A DNA stretch of 64,000 nucleotides from Persephonella sp. (GTDB taxonomy: Bacteria > Aquificota > Aquificia > Aquificales > Hydrogenothermaceae): assembly GCA_026987075.1 (NCBI GenBank), contig JALSNI010000058.1:1-64000 (forward strand), given 5' to 3'. Each line of letters opens with the position of its first letter. Position 1 is the first letter of the stretch. The notes beneath the pieces are model-generated. The model saw only the letters and a program-made list of their open reading frames with translations. It was not told the origin of the DNA and did not search any database. Positions 56,267 through 64,000 of this stretch are shown here, one piece after another. The translations under genes were made by a program, and so were the position numbers.

Positions 56267-57928
56267 CTACATCCTCTCTAAAGGAGTTATTCCCATCAGT
56301 TTAAAAAGGGTTCTTAAAGTTTCCCTTATAGCCTTTAAAAGTAAAAGTCTACTTCTCATTAAATTTTCGTCATCAGGATTTAAAAACTTAAAGTTATTGT
56401 AATAGTAATGAAACTCTGATGCTAATTGGTATGTTATCTGGGTTAGTTTATGGGGCTGTTTTCTCTCTCCTGCTTCTCTTATCAGGTCTGGAATAAAGGC
56501 AAGGAATTTCATTAAAGCTCTTTCTGTTTCTTCTTTCAGGAGGGAAATGTCTGCTTCAAAATCTTCCTCCGGGTCAAAACCAAACCTTTCTTTTGCTTCT
56601 CTGAAAACACTACATATACGGGCATGGGCATACTGAACGTAATAAACAGGATTTTCAGAAGATTTTTTTACAGCAAGGTCTATATCAAAGTTCAGATGTG
56701 TATCACTGTCTTTTGTTAGAAAGAAATAGATGACAGCATCTTTACCTACTTCCTCAATAAGCTCCTTAAGGGTAATAAAGCTACCAGACCTTTTTGACAT
56801 CTTTATCTCTTTACCTTCTTTAAACAGCTTTACAAGCTGAATAAACATAACATTTATCCAGTTTTCTGGAACGCCAAATGCCATAACGGCTGCTTTCAGC
56901 CTTGGGAAGTAACCGTGGTGGTCTGCTCCCCACACATTAACGATGAAGTCGTATCCCCTCTTAAACTTGTCGTAATGATATGCTATGTCCCCTGCAAAAT
57001 ATGTGTAAGAGCCGTCAGATTTTATTATTACCCTGTCTTTGTCATCACCGTAAAGTGTGGTTTTTACCCATACTGCTCCATCTTTTTCGTAAATCATTCC
57101 TTTATTTTTTAGAAACTGCAAGGCCTCTTCAACTTCTCCAGATGTGTAAAGCTTCTTTTCACTGAACCATATGTCAAACTCAACTCCAAATTCTTTAAGG
57201 TCGTTTTTTATCCTTTCTAATAAAAGTTCCTTTGCAAACTCTCCGCAAAAATCTATTGCCTGTTTCTCGTCAACCATTGAGAGTATCTTTTCCCTCTCGT
57301 ATTTGTATAAATGCTGTGCTATCTCCTTTATGTATTCCCCGTGGTATCCATCTTCTGGAAATGGATAGTCAGGTTGCTCAATCTGTCTGAATCTCGCATA
57401 CACTGACTCTCCCAATTTTTGTATCTGTCTTCCTGCATCATTTATGTAAAACTCCCTTTCAACATTGTATCCAAGGTATTCATATAGATTTGACTGGACG
57501 TTACCTACGACGGCACCCCTTCCGTGTCCAAGATGAAGAGGTCCTGTGGGGTTTGCACTGACAAACTCTACATTAATTCTGCCCTTGTTTTTGTCTTTTG
57601 CAGCTCCGTAGCTGTCCTTTTCTACCAGTATCTGTTTTATAATCTGTTCATAGTAATCTGTAGAAAGAAAAAGGTTTATAAATCCGGCTCCTGCAACCTC
57701 AACCTTTTGAAATTCTGGCAGTTTTTCCAAAATTTCTTTAATCTGGTAGGCTATCTCTAAAGGTTTTTTCCTGAGATGTTTTGTGAGAAGAAATGCTGCA
57801 TTTATGGACAGGTCTCCAAACTTTTCTTCTTTTGGAATTTCTACTTTTATTTTGTCTTTTATACTTTCTATATCTGGTATGCTTTTACCTATCTCTTTAA
57901 CAATCCTCTCTTTTATTTCCTCTTTCAT
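56267..57928 (-). CDS. argS: arginyl-tRNA synthetase
   Basis: '[24 protein letters not shown]', '[12 protein letters not shown]'. Confidence 0.97.
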   Translation of the reverse strand: MKEEIKERIVKEIGKSIPDIESIKDKIKVEIPKEEKFGDLSINAAFLLTKHLRKKPLEIAYQIKEILEKLPEFQKVEVAGAGFINLFLSTDYYEQIIKQILVEKDSYGAAKDKNKGRINVEFVSANPTGPLHLGHGRGAVVGNVQSNLYEYLGYNVEREFYINDAGRQIQKLGESVYARFRQIEQPDYPFPEDGYHGEYIKEIAQHLYKYEREKILSMVDEKQAIDFCGEFAKELLLERIKNDLKEFGVEFDIWFSEKKLYTSGEVEEALQFLKNKGMIYEKDGAVWVKTTLYGDDKDRVIIKSDGSYTYFAGDIAYHYDKFKRGYDFIVNVWGADHHGYFPRLKAAVMAFGVPENWINVMFIQLVKLFKEGKEIKMSKRSGSFITLKELIEEVGKDAVIYFFLTKDSDTHLNFDIDLAVKKSSENPVYYVQYAHARICSVFREAKERFGFDPEEDFEADISLLKEETERALMKFLAFIPDLIREAGERKQPHKLTQITYQLASEFHYYYNNFKFLNPDDENLMRSRLLLLKAIRETLRTLFKLMGITPLERM

Positions 57929-58028
57929 CTTTCTCCTTTATAATCTTTGTTTTTTAATATTTTATAACAACGGCTTTTTTGAGGTCATAAAAAGATTTAA
58001 AATAAATAAACAAAAAAGAGGTGAGAAA

Positions 58029-59660
58029 GTGCAGAAGTTCATTTTTATCACTGGAGGTGTCCTTTCTTCCTTAGGTAAGGGCGTGGCGTCAGCAAGTATC
58101 GGTTCTATTCTTGAAAGTATGGGATACAACATTACCTTTTTAAAACTTGACCCTTATTTAAACATAGACCCGGGGACAATGAACCCTTATCAACACGGTG
58201 AGGTTTATGTTACAGAAGATGGAGCAGAAACAGACCTTGACCTTGGACATTATGAAAGGTTTACCAATGTTACGCTTACAAAATACAATAATACCACTTC
58301 AGGTAAGCTGTATCACTCTTTGTTAGAGAAAGAGAGGAGAGGAGCATATCTTGGTGCAACTGTTCAGGTTATTCCCCACTTTACTAACGAGATAATCAGA
58401 AGTATTGAAAAGGCTGCATCAAAGTCTGAGATAGCCCTTGTTGAGATTGGAGGAACAGTTGGAGACATAGAAAGTCTGCCTTTTTTAGAAGCTATCCGTC
58501 AGATGGGTTTAGAATTGGGAAGGGAAAATGCTCTATTTATTCATCTAACTTATGTTCCTTACATAAAAGCAGCAGGAGAGCTTAAAACTAAACCATCCCA
58601 ACATTCTGTAAAGGAATTAAGGGCTATAGGAATTCAGCCGGACATTCTGATATGTAGAGCGGACAGACCTCTTCCAAAAGCTATTAAAAGAAAACTTGCC
58701 CTTTTTACAAATGTGGAAGAAGATGCTGTTATATCAGCCCCAGATGTTGACATAATATACAGGATACCCCTTTACCTCCACAGGGAAAAGATTGACCAGA
58801 TTATTGCAAAGCGTTTAAATCTTCCATATAAAGAACCAGACCTGAAGCACTGGCAGAAGATAGTAAACACATTGACAAAACTGAAAGAAGAAGTAGAGAT
58901 TGGTATTGTTGGTAAATATGTAGAGCTAAAGGATGCATACAAAAGTATAATAGAGTCTTTTAATCACGCTCAGATACCAAATCAGATAAAGGTAAATCTC
59001 CACTGGATAAATGCAGATGAGATAACAGAAGAAAACATTCAGGAAAAATTAGGTAGTTTAGATGGAATTCTGGTTCCAGGAGGATTCGGAGAAAGGGGAG
59101 TAGAGGGTAAGATACTGACAGCTAAATTTGCAAGGGAAAATAATGTTCCATACTTTGGTATATGTCTTGGTATGCAGGTTGCTGTTATTGAGTTTGCAAG
59201 GAATGTAGTGGGACTGAAAGAGGCTAACTCAACAGAGTTTGACCCTGAAACTCCATACCCTGTAATTGACCTGATGCCAGAGCAAAAGGGTATAGATAAA
59301 AAAGGTGGAACAATGAGGCTGGGAGCATACAAATGCACACTGATAGAAGGAACGAAAGCTTATGAGATTTATGGGAAAAAGGAGATTTACGAAAGGCACA
59401 GGCATAGATACGAGTTTAACCCAGACTTCAGACCTCTGTTAGAAGAAAAAGGTCTTATTGTTTCAGGTGTCTACAGGGCAAAAAATCTTGCAGAAATAAT
59501 AGAACTGCCAGAGGATATGCATCAGTGGTTTGTTGCATGTCAGTTCCATCCAGAATTTAAAAGTAAACCTTTTAGCCCTCATCCTCTTTTTGTATCATTT
59601 GTGAAAGCAGCATATAGAAATAAACTTAGCAAAAAGGTGATAAATGAGAAACAATCTTGA
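58029..59660 (+). CDS. pyrG: CTP synthase (GTG start)
   Basis: '[23 protein letters not shown]', '[18 protein letters not shown]'; ORF-track extension upstream overlaps argS and is not needed. Confidence 0.96.
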   Translation: MQKFIFITGGVLSSLGKGVASASIGSILESMGYNITFLKLDPYLNIDPGTMNPYQHGEVYVTEDGAETDLDLGHYERFTNVTLTKYNNTTSGKLYHSLLEKERRGAYLGATVQVIPHFTNEIIRSIEKAASKSEIALVEIGGTVGDIESLPFLEAIRQMGLELGRENALFIHLTYVPYIKAAGELKTKPSQHSVKELRAIGIQPDILICRADRPLPKAIKRKLALFTNVEEDAVISAPDVDIIYRIPLYLHREKIDQIIAKRLNLPYKEPDLKHWQKIVNTLTKLKEEVEIGIVGKYVELKDAYKSIIESFNHAQIPNQIKVNLHWINADEITEENIQEKLGSLDGILVPGGFGERGVEGKILTAKFARENNVPYFGICLGMQVAVIEFARNVVGLKEANSTEFDPETPYPVIDLMPEQKGIDKKGGTMRLGAYKCTLIEGTKAYEIYGKKEIYERHRHRYEFNPDFRPLLEEKGLIVSGVYRAKNLAEIIELPEDMHQWFVACQFHPEFKSKPFSPHPLFVSFVKAAYRNKLSKKVINEKQS

Positions 59661-61800
59661 TAAGCTTTTTTTCCCTTCCTCTATCGCAGTAGTTGGAGCA
59701 ACAGATAAGAAGGAAAAAGTAGGGTATGCTATTTTTAAAAATATAATTTCAGGAGGCTTTAAAGGGAAAGTATATCCTGTAAATAAAAGGTTAGATTATT
59801 TAGAAGGATATAAGGTTTATCATTCTGTTGTTGAGATACCCGATGAAGTAGACCTTGCAATAATAAGTATTCCCATAAGGTATGTTCCAGAGTTGTTTGA
59901 CCAGTTAGGTAAGAAGAAAGTTCCTGCTGCTGTGGTAATATCTGCAGGGGGAAAAGAAGTAGGTGAAGAAGGAAGAAAAATAGAAGAGGAAATCAAACTT
60001 AAAGCAAGAAAATACAACATCAGATTTTTAGGACCTAACTGTTTAGGTTTTTCTAACACTATAATAAATCTAAATGCAAATTTTGGGATTGATACACCAC
60101 TCAAAGGTGAAACAGCTTTCGTATCCCAGAGTGGAGCTCTCTTTACAGCACTTATGGACTGGGCTTTAGAACAGCGTATCGGATTTTCGTATGCTGTCAG
60201 TATTGGAAACATGGCAGATATAGAGTTTGGAGAGCTTATTTATTATTTAGGGAAAAAGAAGGAAGTAAAAAACATACTTGTGTATATGGAAAGCCTTACA
60301 AATCCCCATTCTTTTTATAAAGCAGTCAAAGAGATATCTCTACAAAAACCTGTTGTGGTAACAAAATCAGGTAGAGCAGAAACAGGACAGAGAGCGGCAG
60401 CTTCCCATACAGGAGCTATCGGTGGAAAAGATTTCTTATATACAGCTCTTTTTGATAGAGCAGGGGTTTTAAGAACAGACACTGTTCTTCAGCTTTTTGA
60501 CATCACAGACTCTTTTTCAAAGCAGTCTTTACCGAAGGGAGATAAATTTGTGGTGATAACTAATGCAGGTGGTCCCGGTGTTATGGCTGCTGATGAATTT
60601 GACAGATTAGGAATAAAAGCTGCCCAGCTTTCAGAAAAGACATTAATGCAGTTAAATGAATTTTTACCTCCTGTCTGGAGTCATGGAAACCCTGTGGATA
60701 TTATAGGGGATGCATCCCCTGAAAGATACAGGAAGACTTTAGAAATTATCTCCAAAGATAACAATGTAGATGGAATAATAGTTATCATTACACCTCAATT
60801 TATGACTAAGCCAGTTGAAACAGCAAAATCACTGATAGAAGTTACAAAAAAATCAGATAAACCTGTTTACTGTGTTCTTATGGGAGGTGTAAAACTAAAA
60901 AAAGCAAGAGATATGTTAGAGAGTAGTAATATACCTGTTTTTGAAACACCAGAAGAAGCAGTTAACACAATGTATTCAGGATACATTTATAACAGGAAAA
61001 GAAATCTCGTTAAGCAGGACAATTTTTTGTTGAACAAGAAGCATCCTGAGTATGAAAATGTTAAGAAGATTATTGAGCACCACTTAAATTCTGGAAAAAC
61101 TGTTCTTACAGAATATCAAACAAAACAGATAATCAGTAAATACGGTATTCCAATAAATGAAACAGTTAGCTCAAATAATGTTGAAGAAATAATATCTTTC
61201 GCAAGGAAAGTAGGATTTCCTCTGGTTCTTAAAATAGATTCCCCTGACATACTGCATAAAACAGAAGCTAACTGTGTTATAACAAACATATACACAGAAG
61301 ACCAGATAGTCAGAGGATATGAAGAAATTCTGAGAAATGGGAAAAAATACAAGAAAGATGCTGTTATATATGGTGTAATTGCAGAAAAACAGGTGGAAGG
61401 AGATTACGAGTTGATAATAGGAAGTAGTCACGACGACCTATTTGGGCAGTATCTTATGTTTGGTTCTGGAGGTATATTTGTAGAAGCACTGAAAGATGTA
61501 TCCTTTAGTTTAGTTCCTTTATCCGAAATTTTTGCAAAAGAGATGATAATTTCCACAAAAATATACAACCTTTTAGAAAAAGGTTTTAGGAATAAAAAAC
61601 CTGTGGACATAAGTAGGATTATTAATATATTAATGAATATATCTAAACTGCTTTTAGACTTCCCTCAAATAAAAGAGATGGACATAAACCCACTGATAGT
61701 TAAGGAAGAGGAAATATATGCAGTTGATGGGAGAATGGTTCTCAGGGAAAAAATTGGAAACAACAGTGTTTTGATATCTGATATAGGAGGAGATAATTGA
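59644..61800 (+). CDS. ADP-forming acyl-CoA synthetase, alpha-beta fusion
   Basis: CoA-binding '[21 protein letters not shown]', '[23 protein letters not shown]', C-terminal ATP-grasp region. Confidence 0.9.
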   Translation: MRNNLDKLFFPSSIAVVGATDKKEKVGYAIFKNIISGGFKGKVYPVNKRLDYLEGYKVYHSVVEIPDEVDLAIISIPIRYVPELFDQLGKKKVPAAVVISAGGKEVGEEGRKIEEEIKLKARKYNIRFLGPNCLGFSNTIINLNANFGIDTPLKGETAFVSQSGALFTALMDWALEQRIGFSYAVSIGNMADIEFGELIYYLGKKKEVKNILVYMESLTNPHSFYKAVKEISLQKPVVVTKSGRAETGQRAAASHTGAIGGKDFLYTALFDRAGVLRTDTVLQLFDITDSFSKQSLPKGDKFVVITNAGGPGVMAADEFDRLGIKAAQLSEKTLMQLNEFLPPVWSHGNPVDIIGDASPERYRKTLEIISKDNNVDGIIVIITPQFMTKPVETAKSLIEVTKKSDKPVYCVLMGGVKLKKARDMLESSNIPVFETPEEAVNTMYSGYIYNRKRNLVKQDNFLLNKKHPEYENVKKIIEHHLNSGKTVLTEYQTKQIISKYGIPINETVSSNNVEEIISFARKVGFPLVLKIDSPDILHKTEANCVITNIYTEDQIVRGYEEILRNGKKYKKDAVIYGVIAEKQVEGDYELIIGSSHDDLFGQYLMFGSGGIFVEALKDVSFSLVPLSEIFAKEMIISTKIYNLLEKGFRNKKPVDISRIINILMNISKLLLDFPQIKEMDINPLIVKEEEIYAVDGRMVLREKIGNNSVLISDIGGDN

Positions 61801-63140
61801 TAAGAGAAGAGCTTACACCAAGACAGATTGTTCAAGAGCTTGATAAATATATCGTTGGTCAAAAAGAGGCAAAAAAGGCTGTTGCTATAGCCTTAAGAAA
61901 TAGATGGAGAAGACAGCAACTTCCTGAAGATTTAAGGGACGAAATAATCCCAAAAAATATACTGATGATAGGACCTACAGGTGTTGGTAAAACAGAGATA
62001 GCAAGGAGACTTGCAAATTTAGTAGGAGCACCTTTTATAAAAGTAGAAGCAACAAAGTTTACTGAGGTTGGATATGTGGGAAGAGATGTAGAGTCAATAA
62101 TAAGGGAGCTTGCTGAGGCTTCCTTTAAGATGGTTAAAGCAGAAAAAATGGAAGAAGTTCAGGAAAAGGCAAGAAAGTTAGCTGAAGAAAAGGTTTTAGA
62201 CTATCTTGTTCCCCGTAAAGTAAGAAGATACGGAAGCCTTGAGGCATTTGAAGAGGAAGAATCTCCAGCAAGGGAGAAGTTCAGGCAGATGCTTAGAGAA
62301 GGACAGCTTGATGAGAGAACAATAGAGATAGATGTGGAAGAAAAGCCTGTATCTGTAATAGGTGGTGTAATAGCTCCAGGAATGGAAGACATAGAAAATC
62401 AGCTGAGGGATCTGTTCTCCAGCCTTTCACCTTCAAGAAAAAAAAGGAGAAAGGTAACAGTAAAAGAAGCTATGAAAATACTCCAGCAGCAGGAAGCTGA
62501 AAAGCTGATAGATATGGACGAAGTGGCATCAGAGGCAATTTATAGAGCAGAGAATTTTGGTATTGTATTTATAGACGAGATAGACAAAGTGGCTGGTAAG
62601 TCTTCAGGTTCTTCTCCTGATGTTTCAAGGGAAGGTGTTCAGAGAGACCTTCTACCTATTGTTGAAGGGACAACTGTTTCCACAAAGTATGGCCCTATAA
62701 AAACAGACCACATACTGTTTATAGCAGCAGGAGCTTTTCATCTTTCAAAGCCTTCAGACCTTATACCAGAACTTCAGGGGAGATTTCCCATAAGGGTTGA
62801 GCTACAGCCTTTAACGAAAGAAGATTTTGTTAAGATACTGACCCAGCCAAAAAATGCTTTGATAAAGCAGTATAAAGCTCTGATGGAAACAGAAGGTGTT
62901 CATTTGGAGTTTACAGATGATGCTATTGAAACAATTGCCGAGATAGCAGAAGAGGTTAATGAAAAGACAGAAAATATAGGAGCAAGGAGACTTCATACGA
63001 TATTAGAGAGGATTATGGAAGATTACTCATTTGAAGCTCCGGAGCTAAAAGGACAGTATATTATTATTGATGAGAAAGTTGTAAGAAAAAAACTTGAAAA
63101 TGTTATACAGAGTGAAGACTTAACCCGTTATATACTATAA
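61797..63140 (+). CDS. hslU: ATP-dependent protease ATPase subunit HslU (TTG start)
   Basis: '[37 protein letters not shown]', '[15 protein letters not shown]'. Confidence 0.96.
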   Translation: MIREELTPRQIVQELDKYIVGQKEAKKAVAIALRNRWRRQQLPEDLRDEIIPKNILMIGPTGVGKTEIARRLANLVGAPFIKVEATKFTEVGYVGRDVESIIRELAEASFKMVKAEKMEEVQEKARKLAEEKVLDYLVPRKVRRYGSLEAFEEEESPAREKFRQMLREGQLDERTIEIDVEEKPVSVIGGVIAPGMEDIENQLRDLFSSLSPSRKKRRKVTVKEAMKILQQQEAEKLIDMDEVASEAIYRAENFGIVFIDEIDKVAGKSSGSSPDVSREGVQRDLLPIVEGTTVSTKYGPIKTDHILFIAAGAFHLSKPSDLIPELQGRFPIRVELQPLTKEDFVKILTQPKNALIKQYKALMETEGVHLEFTDDAIETIAEIAEEVNEKTENIGARRLHTILERIMEDYSFEAPELKGQYIIIDEKVVRKKLENVIQSEDLTRYIL

Positions 63141-63153
63141 GGAGGTGTTAAAA

Positions 63154-63396
63154 ATGGCTGAGAAAAAAAGGGAAGATGTTGACGTGGAAATTTTAAAACA
63201 GGAGATAGAGAGACTTAAGCAGGATTTAGAAAGGCTGAAAATGAGAACCCTTGAAAAAACTCCCGGAGAGATGATAAGTAAAGAAGCAGTGATAAAAGTG
63301 TTAGATGAGACAGAAAATATTATTAAAAAAACATTTTCTGTTTTAGAAGGAGCTATTATTGGAGCTATTGAAGGTGCCAAAAAAAATCTAAAGTAG
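63154..63396 (+). CDS. small coiled-coil protein of unknown function
   Basis: ORF; ATG at 63154 with ggaggtg SD. Confidence 0.65.
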   Translation: MAEKKREDVDVEILKQEIERLKQDLERLKMRTLEKTPGEMISKEAVIKVLDETENIIKKTFSVLEGAIIGAIEGAKKNLK

Positions 63397-63405
63397 GAGA
63401 GGACA

Positions 63406-63708
63406 ATGGAAGAGCAACTTAATGAAGTTCCTATACCTTTTTCACAGTTGCTTAAGGAGATTGACGTAAAAGATAAATCTACTGCCTATGTGTTAATTGA
63501 AGCTAATCCTCCAGACATTCCTTACATAATGGAAGAGCTTGCAAAGATAGAAAATGTAAAGTCTGCTGATGTGGTGACAGGAATATACGACATTATTGTT
63601 TTTTTAGAAGGAGAAGACCAGAACGAGATAGGAAAGGTTGTGATAAGAGACATACATTCAATTAGAGGTGTAAAAAAAGCAACAACCTGTATGGTTGTTA
63701 AGATTTAA
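63406..63708 (+). CDS. stand-alone Lrp/AsnC ligand-binding (RAM) domain protein
   Basis: 'TAYVLIEANPPDIPYIMEELAKIENVKSADVVTGIYDIIVFLEGED' RAM-like; no HTH. Confidence 0.75.
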   Translation: MEEQLNEVPIPFSQLLKEIDVKDKSTAYVLIEANPPDIPYIMEELAKIENVKSADVVTGIYDIIVFLEGEDQNEIGKVVIRDIHSIRGVKKATTCMVVKI

Positions 63709-63998
63709 TGGTGGTGTCTGTGTCTTTTTCTGACACACACCCTTTTTCTCTTTACTTTTATCAGTTTATCTCCTTTAAAATACTGTAATTTCACTATTCT
63801 ACATTTCCCAGCCCATCTGACCGGAACAGCCTTTATCCACACTTTTTCTCTACATTTGTAACACCTGTATATTACAGGTCTATCGTATTCAGAGCACTCT
63901 TGTGCTGCCCTGTTAGAAATCTCAACGATAGTTCCTGTTACTACAGCTCCAACAACACCACCGATAAATGCACCTCTCCACGGATTTTCCTCGTCCAA
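63705..63998 (-). CDS. hypothetical Cys-rich protein with Gly-zipper-like segment and His-rich tail
   Basis: 'GAFIGGVVGAVVTGTIVEI', 'YRCYKCREK', C-terminal 'RKRHRHHH'; may extend beyond window. Confidence 0.55.
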   Translation of the reverse strand: MDEENPWRGAFIGGVVGAVVTGTIVEISNRAAQECSEYDRPVIYRCYKCREKVWIKAVPVRWAGKCRIVKLQYFKGDKLIKVKRKRVCVRKRHRHHH

Positions 63999-64000
63999 TA

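Noticed and set aside
57783-58028. N-terminal extension of CTP synthase in the ORF track
   Set aside because: Overlaps argS on the opposite strand and precedes a good GTG start at 58029 with SD; extension not typical of PyrG.
1-64000. CRISPR array, tRNA, rRNA or transposase genes
   Set aside because: No regularly spaced repeats, no recognisable T-loop sequences or transposase ORFs seen by eye; a tRNAscan/Infernal run would be decisive.

Overview
This AT-rich 64 kb window looks like a thermophilic Aquificota chromosome segment (Hydrogenothermaceae-like; inferred from gene content, not verified). Its standout feature is a ~17.5 kb divergent cluster of multiheme c-type cytochromes (about 994-18463). 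By my count it encodes 64 canonical CxxCH motifs plus up to five atypical ones (three CX3CH, one CX12CH, one CX5CH). The minus-strand arm encodes two octaheme proteins, a membrane-anchored dodecaheme protein, a NapC/NirT-type tetraheme quinol dehydrogenase and a second dodecaheme protein. The plus-strand arm encodes an OmcE-like tetraheme cytochrome, an NHL lipoprotein, a second tetraheme cytochrome, a second NHL protein, a parvulin PPIase, a SPOR-domain outer-membrane beta-barrel, a third NHL protein, a 689-aa multiheme cytochrome, a small secreted protein and a monoheme cytochrome. A second OmcE-like paralogue lies convergent at the end. I interpret this as a candidate trans-envelope electron conduit feeding extracellular cytochrome filaments. 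System II cytochrome c maturation genes (CcsBA fusion, CcdA, TlpA/ResA-like) lie directly next to it, interrupted by a modA/mop/modB/modC locus with a candidate ModE-type operator. The rest is mostly housekeeping. Items of note there are a PLD-HerA fusion ATPase near NurA, a PriA homologue lacking helicase motifs, two unlisted small membrane ORFs, and several hairpins or palindromes. I saw no tRNA, rRNA, CRISPR array or intact transposon by eye.
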